DNA from: Stigmatella aurantiaca DW4/3-1
Lineage (GTDB): Bacteria; Myxococcota; Myxococcia; Myxococcales; Myxococcaceae
Assembly: GCF_000165485.1 (NCBI RefSeq)
Contig: NC_014623.1
Coordinates: 701,501 to 765,500, forward strand
Direction: 5' to 3'
DNA length: 64,000 nucleotides
Part shown: in pieces, positions 23,844 through 32,595 of the stretch
How the letters are laid out: every line of letters starts with the position of its first letter
Numbering within the stretch: the first letter of the stretch is position 1
Position numbers and translations under genes: made by a program
Notes under the pieces: generated by a model
What the model saw: the letters and a program-made list of their open reading frames with translations, nothing else
The model's database searches: none
Told to the model about the DNA's origin: nothing

Positions 23844-24664
23844 ACCCCTCGGTGCAGGCCAGTCCCATCCCCGAGCCCCAGGCAGCGCCGGTCTCGTTCC
23901 TGTCCTCCGCGATGGCGGTGGTGCGCCAGCGGCTGGAGGTGCTCGGGGCCATGGCGATGATGACGGGCCGCGTCTTCTCGCGCGCCGTGCGCCCGCCGTA
24001 TGACTGGGGCGCGCTCGTCTACCACACCGAGTTCCTGGGCGTGCGCTCCATGCCCATCGCCCTGCTGACCTCCACGTTCGCGGGCCTGGTCATCTCGCTC
24101 CAGTTCGGCTTCTTCCTGGCGCGCTTCGGCGTGCAGTACACCGTGGGGCGCGTGGTGGTGCTCACGCTCTTCCGGGAGCTGGCCCCGGTGCTCACCGCGC
24201 TCACGGTGGGCGCGCGCATCGGCTCGGGCATGGCGGCGGAGCTGGGCGCCATGACGGTGACCGAGCAGGTGGATGCCATCCGCGCGCTGGGCGCGGATCC
24301 GCTGCGCAAGCTGGTGGTGCCCCGGGTGCTGGCATGCCTGTTGGTGATGCCCACGCTCACGGTGCTGGCGGACGTCATCGGCCTGGGCGCGGGCGCGCTC
24401 GTCGTCAACATGCAGTACGCCATCTCCTTCGATCTGTTCTTCCAGGGCGCACTGGACGCGGTGCTGATGACGGACTTCGTGTCCGGGGTCATCAAGGGCG
24501 CCATCTTCGGCGTCATCATCGGGCTGGTGGGCTGCTTCAAGGGGCTCACCGTCGAGGGGGGCACCGAGGGCGTCGGCCGCGCCACCACGCAGACGGTGGC
24601 CATCACCTCCGTGTCCGTGTGCCTGGCGGACTTCTTCATCACGAAAATCACGCTCTACTTCTAG
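23840..24664 (+). CDS. mlaE: MlaE-family phospholipid transporter permease
   Basis: A 274-residue inner-membrane permease of the Mla/Ttg2 system, which moves phospholipids between the inner and outer membranes to maintain outer-membrane asymmetry. Signature sequences include EFLGVRSMPIALLTSTFAGL, LTALTVGARIGSGMAAELGA and MTVTEQVDAIRALGADPLRK, the conserved cytoplasmic coupling region of MlaE. Multiple membrane helices are evident. It overlaps the upstream lipoprotein gene by 4 bases and is followed 4 bases after its stop by mlaF. Confidence 0.93.
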   Translation: MNPSVQASPIPEPQAAPVSFLSSAMAVVRQRLEVLGAMAMMTGRVFSRAVRPPYDWGALVYHTEFLGVRSMPIALLTSTFAGLVISLQFGFFLARFGVQYTVGRVVVLTLFRELAPVLTALTVGARIGSGMAAELGAMTVTEQVDAIRALGADPLRKLVVPRVLACLLVMPTLTVLADVIGLGAGALVVNMQYAISFDLFFQGALDAVLMTDFVSGVIKGAIFGVIIGLVGCFKGLTVEGGTEGVGRATTQTVAITSVSVCLADFFITKITLYF

Positions 24665-24668
24665 CCTC

Positions 24669-25487
24669 ATGCCCTCGTCCGACTCCTCATCGCGTCTGAA
24701 TTTTCGCCCGCCCACCCCGGGAGAGGAACTCATCCGGTTCGAGCACCTGAAGAAGGCGTTCGGCTCCAAGCGCGTCTACGACGATCTGGATCTGTCGGTG
24801 TACGCCGGGGAGACGCTGGTGGTGATGGGCGGCTCGGGCACGGGCAAGAGCGTGCTGCTCAAGTGCCTCATCGGCCTGCTGTACCCGGATGCGGGGCGCA
24901 TTCACGTCCAGGGACAGGACCTGACCGACTTCGACGAGGAGGACTTCCGGGCGGTGCGCAAGCACGTGGCCATGGTGTTCCAGGGCGCGGCGCTCTTCGA
25001 CTCGCTCACGGTGGGCGAGAACGTGGCCTACCCCCTGCGCGAGCACTTCCCAGACATGCCCCGGGACGAAATCGCCCGCCGCGTGGCGGAGAAGCTGTCG
25101 TGGGTGGATCTGCCGGGGACCGAGGGGATGATGCCCGCGGACATGTCCGGTGGCATGCGCAAGCGCGTGGGGCTGGCGCGCGCCATCGCCACGGATCCCG
25201 AGATCATCCTGTGGGACGAGCCCACCACGGGCCTGGATCCGGTGACGACGCAGAACATCAACACGATGATTAACTCGATGAAGCAGCGCCTGGGGTGCAC
25301 CTCCATCGTCGTGACCCACGACATGTTGAGCGCCTTCGAGGTGGCGGACCGCATGGCGATGCTGGCGGACCGGCGCATCGTGCAGGTGGGCTCGCCCGAG
25401 GAGATCCGTCACTCGACGGTGCCTCAGGTGCGGGCGTTCATGGAAGCTCGGCGGACGGAGTTGGGGATAGGGAAGGTGGCGTCATGA
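24669..25487 (+). CDS. mlaF: Mla phospholipid transporter ATP-binding protein
   Basis: A 272-residue ABC ATPase that powers the MlaE permease. Walker A is GGSGTGKSVLLKCLIGL, the Q loop MVFQGAALFDSLTVGENV, the signature MSGGMRKRVGLARAIA, and Walker B ILWDEPTTGLDPVT with the catalytic Glu, followed by the H-loop VVTHDM. The N-terminal 25 residues (Pro/Ser rich) are not part of the fold. Its stop overlaps the mlaD start by 4 bases, confirming an operon. Confidence 0.94.
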   Translation: MPSSDSSSRLNFRPPTPGEELIRFEHLKKAFGSKRVYDDLDLSVYAGETLVVMGGSGTGKSVLLKCLIGLLYPDAGRIHVQGQDLTDFDEEDFRAVRKHVAMVFQGAALFDSLTVGENVAYPLREHFPDMPRDEIARRVAEKLSWVDLPGTEGMMPADMSGGMRKRVGLARAIATDPEIILWDEPTTGLDPVTTQNINTMINSMKQRLGCTSIVVTHDMLSAFEVADRMAMLADRRIVQVGSPEEIRHSTVPQVRAFMEARRTELGIGKVAS

Positions 25488-26668
25488 GTCTGTTTACATC
25501 GACGGATCGGGAGCGGCGGTTTGCCTGGCGCGCGGGCATTTTTGTCACCGTGGGGCTGGTGCTGGCGGGGATCGTGGTCCTCTTCATCGGAAAGGAAACG
25601 CGGCTCTTCGAGGATCAGGTGAAGTACCACGCGTACTTCTCGAACGTGGAAGGGCTGAGCGAGGAGTCGCCGGTGTGGCTTGGCGGCCTCGAGGTGGGAC
25701 GCGTGACGGGCATCGCCTTCGCGCCGGGCGCGGACGCGAAGAACCACCGCATCGAGGTGAGCCTCCAGGTGGCCAAGAAGTACGCGGACCGGGTGCGGGC
25801 CGATTCGGTGGTCCGGCTGTCCAGCCTGGGCGTGCTGGGCGAGAAGGCGGTGGACATCACCCTGGGCAATCCCCAGGAGCCCGCCGTGGCCCCGGACAGC
25901 GAGCTGCCCACGGTGCCGAGCGGAGACCTGAACACGCTGATGCGGGCCGCGGGGCAGATCATGGATGACTCCATGGCCATCAGCCGCTCGCTGCGCGTGG
26001 CGGTGGAGGCGTACTCGGATCCGCAGTTGGCCAAGGACGTGGCGGGCACCGTGCGCAGCCTCCGTGGACTGCTGGAGGAGGTGGAGCAGGGGGACGGCGT
26101 GCTGCACGCGCTCATCTACGACAAGGAGGCCGGCCAGCAGGTGCGCGCCATGGTGGCCAACGCTTCTCAGACGGCGCAGCGGGTGGACAAGGCCGTGGGT
26201 CACGTGGAGGCCCTGCTGGGCGAGGTTCGCCACGGACAGGGCATGGCGCACGCGCTCATCTACGACAAGGAAGGCGCGAAGGCGCTGAACGAGCTGGGCT
26301 CGGCCGCGGGGCAACTCGCGGGCCTCATCGAGGACGCGAAGAACAGCCCGAACGGGGCGGTGCACCAACTGGTGTATGGCGACGCGCGGGGCATGTTCGC
26401 GGACCTGGGCAGCGCGGCGGCGGACCTGAAGAAGATCACCTCCACGGTGGCCAGCGGCGAGGGCACGGTGGGCGGGCTCATCGCGGACCCCACCATCTAC
26501 GAGGACCTGCGGACGGTGCTGGGCAACGTGAAGCGCAACCGGGTGCTGCGCGCGCTGGTGCGCTTCACGGTGAACAACCGCGAGGAACTGGACCAGGTGG
26601 GCCAGGTGAAGAAGGTCTCCCAGGAGCCGCCTCAGACCGGCATTGGCGGTTCGGGTCCGGAGAAGTAG
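25484..26668 (+). CDS. mlaD: MlaD/MCE-domain lipid-binding protein
   Basis: A 394-residue membrane-anchored MCE protein, the substrate-binding part of the Mla transporter. A single N-terminal transmembrane helix (AGIFVTVGLVLAGIVVLFIG) is followed by the MCE domain (about 40-150), including VEGLSEESPVWLGGLEVGRV, the conserved core. The 240-residue C-terminal part is a long helical region with internally repeated units around VLHALIYDKEAGQQVRAMV and MAHALIYDKEGAKALNELG, and is much longer than E. coli MlaD (about 180 residues). Such long forms may make a tube across the periplasm. No mlaC or mlaB homologue follows. Confidence 0.92.
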   Translation: MSLFTSTDRERRFAWRAGIFVTVGLVLAGIVVLFIGKETRLFEDQVKYHAYFSNVEGLSEESPVWLGGLEVGRVTGIAFAPGADAKNHRIEVSLQVAKKYADRVRADSVVRLSSLGVLGEKAVDITLGNPQEPAVAPDSELPTVPSGDLNTLMRAAGQIMDDSMAISRSLRVAVEAYSDPQLAKDVAGTVRSLRGLLEEVEQGDGVLHALIYDKEAGQQVRAMVANASQTAQRVDKAVGHVEALLGEVRHGQGMAHALIYDKEGAKALNELGSAAGQLAGLIEDAKNSPNGAVHQLVYGDARGMFADLGSAAADLKKITSTVASGEGTVGGLIADPTIYEDLRTVLGNVKRNRVLRALVRFTVNNREELDQVGQVKKVSQEPPQTGIGGSGPEK

Positions 26669-26697
26669 CGCTGGGCGCCCGCTCCCAGGGGGAGGGC

Positions 26698-28143
26698 TCA
26701 GGCCAGGCTGCGCGCGAGGCTTCCCAGCGTGGCCACGGCGGCCTCGATGCGCGAGGACCACGGGTTCCCGCAGTTCAAGCGGATGAAGTGGGAGTAGCGC
26801 TGGGGCTGGGCGGAGAAGATGGGGCCGGGCGCGACGCTGATGCCCGCCTCCAGCGCCCGGGCGTGCAGGGTGAGGGCGTCCACCGTGCGGGGCATCTCCA
26901 CCCAGAGCAGGGAGCCGCCCGTGGGCCGCGTCACACAGGTGCCCGCGGGGAAGTGCTCGGCGATGGCCTCGCGCATCTGATCCATTTGCGCGGCCATGCG
27001 GCGCCGCAGGCCGCGCAGGTGCCGGTCATAGCCGTCATTCTGGAGGAAGCGCGCGATGGCCAACTGGGGCAGCGTGGGCGTGGCCACGGTCTGAGCGAAC
27101 TTGAGCAACTCCACGCGCTCGAGGTAGCGGCCGGGCGCCACCCAGCCCACGCGGTAGCCAGGGGCCAGGGTCTTCGAGAAGGAGCCGCACAGCAGCACCC
27201 GGCCCTCCGTGTCGAAGGCCTTGCAGGGCCGGGGCCGTTCCGGGCCGAAGAAGAGATCGCCGTAGAGGTCGTCCTCGATGAGCGGCAAGTCCCTCTCGGC
27301 GAGCAGGGAGACGAGGCGTTTGCGGTGCTCCTCGGGCATGCAGCTTCCCAGCGGGTTGCTGAAGCTGGGCACCAGCAGCACGGCGGCCACGCGCCGCTTG
27401 TCGAGCACGGCCTGCAAGGCGTCCAGCTCCAGGCCGTAGCGGGGGTGACTGGGGATCTCCAAGGCCTTGAGCCCGAGCGACTCGATGGACTGGAGCGTGC
27501 CGTAGTAGGCCGGTGACTCGATGGCGATGGTGTCCCCCGTTCGCGCCACGGCCAAGAGGCTCAGGTGGACGGCCTCGGAGGCGCCACAGGTGGTGATGAA
27601 GGCGTCCGGCCCGAGGGCGCCTCCCCACTCCAGGGCCCGGCGGGCAATCTGCCGGCGCAGCTCCGGACAGCCCGGAGGCATGTCGTACTCCACGCCGAGC
27701 TCTCCCTGCTCCCGCGCCATCAAGGCCAGCTCCCGGTTGAGTCGCTGCACGGGCAGCAGCTCGGGCGCGACGCTGGCGGCCCCCAGGGGCACCACGCGTG
27801 AATCGCTCACCGCCCGGTACACGCGAGCCACGAGGGCGCTCACACTCACCGCGCACGCGGTGCTGGCGGGCCGGGAGACCTGGGGCTCGGCGGGCAGGAG
27901 GCGCTCCCGGCGGCGCACGTAGTGGCCCGACTGGGGCCGCGTCTCGATGACGCCCAGGGACTCCAGTTGGAGGTAAGCCTGAAGGACGGTGGAGACGCTC
28001 ACCCGCTCCCGAAGGCTGAGCTCTCGCACGGAGGGCAGGCGTTCGCCCGGGCGGAGTGTCCCCGCGACGATGGCGCCGTTGAGCCGCTCCGCGACCTGCT
28101 CGTACAGCTTCGCTTTCTGCGGGGCTGCCTTCATGGGGTTCAT
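26698..28143 (-). CDS. MocR-type GntR/aminotransferase regulator
   Basis: A 481-residue MocR/PdxR-family regulator. The N-terminal winged helix (about residues 5-75; KLYEQVAERLNGAIVAGTLR, GERLPSVRELSLRERVSV) is fused to a fold-type I aminotransferase domain with the PLP-binding region CGSFSKTLAPGYRVGWV, whose Lys forms the internal aldimine, and IAIESPAYYGTLQSIESLG. These proteins sense PLP or amino-acid derivatives. The ATG at 28143 has GGAGAAAAG just upstream; an ATG at 28182 is possible. A perfect inverted repeat at 28204-28230 lies about 60 bases upstream, between this gene and the divergent DUF2917 gene, and is the probable operator. Confidence 0.9.
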   Translation of the reverse strand: MNPMKAAPQKAKLYEQVAERLNGAIVAGTLRPGERLPSVRELSLRERVSVSTVLQAYLQLESLGVIETRPQSGHYVRRRERLLPAEPQVSRPASTACAVSVSALVARVYRAVSDSRVVPLGAASVAPELLPVQRLNRELALMAREQGELGVEYDMPPGCPELRRQIARRALEWGGALGPDAFITTCGASEAVHLSLLAVARTGDTIAIESPAYYGTLQSIESLGLKALEIPSHPRYGLELDALQAVLDKRRVAAVLLVPSFSNPLGSCMPEEHRKRLVSLLAERDLPLIEDDLYGDLFFGPERPRPCKAFDTEGRVLLCGSFSKTLAPGYRVGWVAPGRYLERVELLKFAQTVATPTLPQLAIARFLQNDGYDRHLRGLRRRMAAQMDQMREAIAEHFPAGTCVTRPTGGSLLWVEMPRTVDALTLHARALEAGISVAPGPIFSAQPQRYSHFIRLNCGNPWSSRIEAAVATLGSLARSLA

Positions 28144-28203
28144 CTTTTCTCCGGAACGGGGAGGGGGCAGGGATTCCTGCACCGGAAGGCCAAGGGCTGT
28201 CCA

Positions 28204-28230
28204 GTACAGTTCGGAGAGGGGAAACTGTAC
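28204..28230. promoter_or_regulatory. perfect 8-bp inverted repeat, probable MocR operator
   Basis: GTACAGTT (28204-28211) and AACTGTAC (28223-28230) are exact inverted copies separated by 11 bases. The repeat lies in the intergenic region between the MocR-type regulator (minus) and the DUF2917 gene (plus), where autoregulatory MocR sites are usually found. Which gene it controls cannot be told from sequence. Confidence 0.6.
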
Positions 28231-28310
28231 CGGTCACAATCATTGCCATCTGAATCTGTTATTCTCAAGCGGAGGGGCTCATCTTTGCTGGCGACGGGAG
28301 GTCAACGGCG

Positions 28311-28634
28311 ATGGGCTCACCCCTCTTTTTCTCGAAACTGTGCGCGGCGCTGGCGAAGCGGATGCACCGGCGGTGCTTGGACTCGCTCGCCACGGTGACG
28401 TTGTCGCTGGGGGGGCTGTGGAGCCACCGCATGCGTGCCGCGGGGTTCTCGCTGCTCTGTCACGAGGGGAGCGTCTGGCTCACCCGCGAGGGCGATGCTT
28501 GCGACCATGTGCTCAAGGCCGGCGAGGCCCTCCGGGTGGAGGGCCCCGGGCTGGTGGTGGTTCAGGCGCTGGGAGCCGCCCGCTTCAGCCTGTCGCCGGA
28601 GGGGCCGCTCACTTGGGCGGGAGCACCGCGATGA
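28311..28634 (+). CDS. DUF2917 family protein
   Basis: A 107-residue small protein of the DUF2917 type, a cupin-like beta fold with unknown function. The recognisable core is GFSLLCHEGSVWLTREGDAC followed by DHVLKAGEALRVEGPGLVVV, in which the Trp-Leu-Thr segment and the Gly-containing turn are conserved. The N-terminal 40 residues are more variable and basic. Its last 26 bases overlap the end of the convergent cyclase gene. It is divergent from the MocR regulator, and the inverted repeat between them makes it the most likely regulated target. An alternative start further downstream cannot be excluded. Confidence 0.72.
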   Translation: MGSPLFFSKLCAALAKRMHRRCLDSLATVTLSLGGLWSHRMRAAGFSLLCHEGSVWLTREGDACDHVLKAGEALRVEGPGLVVVQALGAARFSLSPEGPLTWAGAPR

Positions 28635-29430
28635 TGCGCAGGGGGCCGCCCGTGCCCCCGCCGATCTTCATGGGGAGCGCCAGGACGAACGCGCCCCGGG
28701 GAGGGAGTTGATCCAGGGCGGCCACGTTCTCGAAGCCGGGGATGTCCGCCTTCAAGAGGATCTGGTGGGTGATGAAGTCCTTGGACGGTCCGTGGTCGAG
28801 GCTGGCCGTGTCGATGCCCACGGAGGCCACCTTGCGCTCCACGAGCACCCGGGCCGCCTCCGGCGAGATGCCCGGGAAGTGCAGGCGCGAGGCATCGCCG
28901 GGCGTGTCGTCGCCGAAGTACTGCTTCCGGTCGTGCCAGTACTGGGACCAGCCGGTGCGGACCAGGACGAGGGTTCCCGGTTCGATGCGCCCGTGTTCTT
29001 TCTCGAAGGCATCCAGGTGCGCGGGTTGGAGCTGAGCGTCCCGGTCCTGTGAATCACGGACCGGCAGGTCGATGACCACGGCGGGGGCGGCCAGCCGCTC
29101 GAGCGGAATCTGGGCCGCGTCCGCGTGGCCTTCGGCGAAGTGCAAGGGCGCGTCGAGGTGCGTCCCCGTGTGCTCGGGCATCTTGAAAGAATTGCTGAGG
29201 AAGTAGAAGCCCGACTCCGCGGTGGTGTGGTGCTCCGTTTCGAGGACGAAACCCGCGGGCGCGGAGGGCCAGTAGAGGGTCTTGGAGTCGAAGGGATGGG
29301 TCAAATCCACCCAGCGGGCGCCAGGGGATACGACGAGCCCTTCTTGCGAGGTGCCTGTTGGGTGGGTGGCTCTGCCCATGCAACCGAGGGTGGAGAGCAC
29401 GAGCAGACTTCCAGTCATCAGCTTCTTCAT
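28609..29430 (-). CDS. cyclase-family (kynurenine formamidase-like) lipoprotein
   Basis: A 273-residue protein of the metal-dependent cyclase/KynB family. It begins with a lipoprotein signal (MKKLMTGSLLVLSTLGC). The zinc-binding signature HTGTHLDAPLHF is present near residue 87, with WVDLTHPFDSKTLYWPSAP before it and GIDTASLDHG later, as in the family. Cytoplasmic KynB enzymes hydrolyse N-formylkynurenine; a lipid-anchored form must act on an extracytoplasmic substrate, perhaps a cyclic amide or lactone. ATG 29430 is followed by a classical lipobox. It converges with the DUF2917 gene. Confidence 0.85.
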   Translation of the reverse strand: MKKLMTGSLLVLSTLGCMGRATHPTGTSQEGLVVSPGARWVDLTHPFDSKTLYWPSAPAGFVLETEHHTTAESGFYFLSNSFKMPEHTGTHLDAPLHFAEGHADAAQIPLERLAAPAVVIDLPVRDSQDRDAQLQPAHLDAFEKEHGRIEPGTLVLVRTGWSQYWHDRKQYFGDDTPGDASRLHFPGISPEAARVLVERKVASVGIDTASLDHGPSKDFITHQILLKADIPGFENVAALDQLPPRGAFVLALPMKIGGGTGGPLRIIAVLPPK

Positions 29431-29592
29431 GGTCCGGCCTCTCTTTGCGGGGCGCTGGCCCCTGGCGGATGGTGCCATGGGCGCAGGACGGGCCAAACAG
29501 CTCCTCCCAAGAATGGCGACAAAGAGAGGGCCCAGAGGCATTCTCCGGGGCCACTTCCGGCGCCTGGGGCGCGGATCTCTCTGGAGTCTCGA

Positions 29593-30201
29593 ATGAAGCT
29601 CTATTTCTATCAGCGGTCCCGTGCCACTCGAGTTCGCTGGATGCTCGAGGAACTCGGCATTTCCTACGAACTGGCGCCGGTGGACATGATGAAGGGCGAG
29701 CACAAGCAGCCCGCCTATCTGAAGGTGCACCCGATGGGCTTGTTGCCGGCCATCGAGGACAACGGGTTCCCCCTCTTCGAGTCCGCCGCCATCGTGATGC
29801 AGCTGGCGGACAAGTACCCCGAGAAACGGCTGGCCCCGGCGGTGGGCACGAACGAGCGCGGTGAATATTACCAGTGGATCCTCTTCGCGATGACCGAGGC
29901 GGAGCAGCCCATCAGCACCATCGCGCAGCACACCCTCTTCCTCCCCGAGGCAGATCGCTCCGCAGACGCCGTCGCCCGTGCCTGCAAGCGCTTCAAGGCC
30001 GTGGCCGGGGTGCTCGAGGAGCGCTTGAAGGGCCGTGACTTCATTCTCGGCAACACGTTCTCCGCGGCCGACGTGGTGCTGGGGGGCGTGCTCTACTTTG
30101 CCAACATCATGCGGCAGCTTGGCGATGACACACCCCTGCTGAAGGCCTACCAGGAGCGTTTGATGGCGCGCCCGGCCGCGAAGAAGGGCTACGGCGGATA
30201 G
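29593..30201 (+). CDS. glutathione S-transferase family protein
   Basis: A 202-residue GST-fold protein. The N-terminal thioredoxin-like domain opens MKLYFYQRSRATRVRWMLEE with the glutathione-site residues, continues with the cis-Pro segment LKVHPMGLLPAIEDNG, and has the conserved LFESAAIVMQLADKYP helix. The C-terminal helical domain ends FILGNTFSAADVVLGGVLYF, the N-capping box of GSTs. Length is standard. It could conjugate glutathione to electrophiles or, as in many bacterial homologues, have another thiol role. It stands alone, about 160 bases from the divergent lipoprotein. Confidence 0.9.
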   Translation: MKLYFYQRSRATRVRWMLEELGISYELAPVDMMKGEHKQPAYLKVHPMGLLPAIEDNGFPLFESAAIVMQLADKYPEKRLAPAVGTNERGEYYQWILFAMTEAEQPISTIAQHTLFLPEADRSADAVARACKRFKAVAGVLEERLKGRDFILGNTFSAADVVLGGVLYFANIMRQLGDDTPLLKAYQERLMARPAAKKGYGG

Positions 30202-30281
30202 GCGGAAACACACCCGTCCGGCGAAACGAAGGCCCTCTCGGAGTGCGGCACTGAATTTCGCGGCTGGCTGGCAAGGAGACC

Positions 30282-31493
30282 ATGAAGGATTCTTTTGACA
30301 TCATCGTCATCGGTGGCGGTTCCATCGGCCTGGCTGCCGCGCACTACGCTTCCCGCGAGGGGAGAAAGGTGCTCGTTCTCGAGCGCTTCGGCTATTTCAA
30401 CGACAAGGGCGCCTCGAGCGGGGCCGAGCGCCAGTTCCGCATCCAATACAATGAAAAAGAGATCTCGCAATGGGTCCTCGACTCCATCCCGCTGTGGGAG
30501 GAACTGCAATCCGAGTATTCCGTCGAGCTGCTCAAGACCGTGGGCTGTTTGTGGTTCGGCAATCCGAAGGTCACAGGGGCTGAAGGCCAAATCGAAGCCG
30601 TGACTCGAGTCATGCGCGAACTCAACGTCCCCTACGAGGCGCTTGGCGTTCGCGAGATCGAAGACCGCTTCGGCTTCAATGAATTACCGCCGGCCTACAG
30701 TGGCTTCTTCCAGCGGCATGGCGCCGCCATCCATGTGCAGGCGACGCTGAAGACCCTCCACCGGAGCTGTACCGAGAGCGGAAGGGTGACGCTCAAGAGC
30801 CGAATCACGGTCCGGCGGCTTGAATCGAATCCAGATGGAGTCACGGTAGAGACGGATCAAGGTGTCTACCATGGCGCCAGGCTGGTCGTGACCGCTGGCC
30901 CCTACGTCAACGAGGTGTTGTCGTTGCTCGGTGTTCAGCTTGATCTCGTGATCTGGGAGATGGTGGGAGCGTATTTCAGGCAGATCGATCCTGCGGTGAA
31001 GTTCCCCACCTGGATTTCGTTCGACGAGAAATCCGGCGACGATCCCATGCTCTATTACGGATTTCCCGAAACCGATTGGGCCCATTCCGGTCACTACGTA
31101 CGAGTGGCGGCCAATTACCCGGTGAGGACATTTCGCGACGTCCGTGAATACAAGCAAGCCGCAGAGCCTCAGTGCGTCAAAAAGATCAGCAACTGGGTGA
31201 AGCGTCATATGAAAGGGCTCGATCCGAAGCCCCATTTCGCTTCGGCCTGCATGTGCGCGCTGGTGACCGAGCCAGAGAACGAATGGGTCCTTCGTCGCGA
31301 GATCATCATGGATTTCGCACCCGAAGCGGTTCCGCACCACCGAAACGTCGTCGTCTGCGCTTCGGGGTGGAACTACAAGATTGTGCCCCTCCTGGGGAAG
31401 ATCTGCACGGATCTCGCGCTCCGTGGAGTAAGTCCATACGACCTCTCGAAGCTGAGACTTGCTGAGGATGTCATGGCGCAGTCTGCGCGCTGA
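30282..31493 (+). CDS. sarcosine-oxidase-like FAD-dependent oxidoreductase
   Basis: A 403-residue flavoenzyme of the monomeric sarcosine oxidase / N-methyltryptophan oxidase group (DAO family). The N-terminus has the Rossmann motif IIVIGGGSIGLAAAHYASREG with the acidic strand end VLVLERF, then GASSGAERQFRIQYNE, typical of MSOX. The C-terminal region includes ASACMCALVTEPENEW, in which a Cys corresponds to the residue that covalently binds FAD in MSOX, and CASGWNYKIVPLLGKI. The likely reaction is oxidative demethylation or deamination of a secondary amine with hydrogen peroxide release. Base use is softer in G+C than in neighbouring genes, and it abuts a region full of mobile-element remnants, so acquisition by transfer is plausible. 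ATG 30282 is preceded by AAGGAG. Confidence 0.86.
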   Translation: MKDSFDIIVIGGGSIGLAAAHYASREGRKVLVLERFGYFNDKGASSGAERQFRIQYNEKEISQWVLDSIPLWEELQSEYSVELLKTVGCLWFGNPKVTGAEGQIEAVTRVMRELNVPYEALGVREIEDRFGFNELPPAYSGFFQRHGAAIHVQATLKTLHRSCTESGRVTLKSRITVRRLESNPDGVTVETDQGVYHGARLVVTAGPYVNEVLSLLGVQLDLVIWEMVGAYFRQIDPAVKFPTWISFDEKSGDDPMLYYGFPETDWAHSGHYVRVAANYPVRTFRDVREYKQAAEPQCVKKISNWVKRHMKGLDPKPHFASACMCALVTEPENEWVLRREIIMDFAPEAVPHHRNVVVCASGWNYKIVPLLGKICTDLALRGVSPYDLSKLRLAEDVMAQSAR

Positions 31494-31536
31494 GCAACTC
31501 GGCCGCCAAGAGTGACAGCAGAAAGAGATGCGCTGA

Positions 31537-31639
31537 TCAAATAGTTGACCAGCACGGGACCTTCCGCTTCAAGAGCCTCCTGCTCGAAGCTGGCGTCAGT
31601 CACGTGCTTGATGCGATCGCTGCTCAGGTAAGTTTCCAA
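31537..31639 (-). pseudogene. 5' stub of a thioredoxin gene
   Basis: About 34 codons on the minus strand read SSDRIKHVTDASFEQE and then ALEAEGPVLVNY, a near-perfect start of a bacterial thioredoxin (compare HVTDASF...GPVLVDFWAEWCGPC). Homology stops abruptly just before the active-site WCGPC, at about 31537, where unrelated sequence begins. The remnant starts with TTG in this frame. It sits next to an inactivated IS630-type transposase, which may have mediated the loss. Confidence 0.65.
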
Positions 31640-31729
31640 GGTAGTCAGCCGAGAAAAAGGCGTCGTCGGCTATACCCACGATGGCTCCCCAAGTAGGTCG
31701 CCAGAAGTTCCGAGACAAATTCTGGCCGC

Positions 31730-32595
31730 GTGCACAGCTTCCGGAGCATGCGACCGGCAAGGAGCCCTGCCGAACTGGGGCTGACAGCACACGACAAGCG
31801 GAAGCTGAAGCGGGCTCTGCGGCAGGCACGCGATGCCCGCCACTTCCGTCGCCTTCTGGCCATCACGCTCATCGCCGAGGGCAAAGGCACCAGCCCAGAG
31901 AAGGTGGGCTGGGCAAGCCATGGCTGGACGGTGCCGCTCCTGTGCACGCACCTGCAGCGCCAAGGTTTCGAGGTGTCCGCCCGCACGCTGCGCCGTCGGC
32001 TGCATGAGGCGGGCCTGGCGTGGAAGCGGCCCCACTACGTGTACGCGACAGCGGCGCCTCACCCGGGGCAGAAAAAGGGGGGCTCGTTCGCCGTCTGAAG
32101 CGGCTCAAGTGCCAGCAGCCCCGCGCGGTGCTGCTCGTCGCCGACAGCATCGTGCTGCGCTGGTTTCCACCGCTGCGCGCCGTGTGGGCTCCGGTGGGCC
32201 AGCAGGCGCTGGTGCCGATTTCAGGAGAGAATGCCAAACGCACACGCTGGGGCGCCATCAACCCGCGTACCGGCAGGCGCGTCGTCATGGCGACCCGGCG
32301 TGGCCGACAGGAGGACTTCATGGCCTTCCTGCGCGCACTGCGCGCTGCCTACCCCGTGCTGTTGCCCAAGCAGCGCTCGGAACTCAACTGCATGGACCCC
32401 CTCTGGCGTCCGCTCAAGCAGTGGGTGTCTGCCAACCGGCAGTACCCAACGGTGGACCAGCACGTTGACGCCGCCCTCCAGTGGGTGCTGGACCTGTCAC
32501 CCCAGGATGCCCTCCGCAAAGCAGGCTGCCTCGCCGAGGGCTTCTGGCTACGCGATTGGTTAGAGGACTTTGGGCGGCCTACTTCGTGGAGTGTC
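31730..32595 (+). pseudogene. inactivated IS630-family transposase
   Basis: Two frames together recall an IS630/Tc1-type transposase. The first (to about 32095) has the N-terminal helical DNA-binding part, with DKRKLKRALRQARDARHFRR and VSARTLRRRLHEAGLAWKRP. It fails at an A/G run near 32075, and the continuation is in another frame: VADSIVLRWFPPLRAVWAP, GAINPRTGRRVVMATRRGRQ, SELNCMDPLWRPLKQWV. The aspartate-containing middle block normally ahead of the final catalytic Glu is missing, and the first acidic residue region is altered, so the enzyme is dead by both frameshift and deletion. Terminal inverted repeats were not recognised. Confidence 0.75.
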
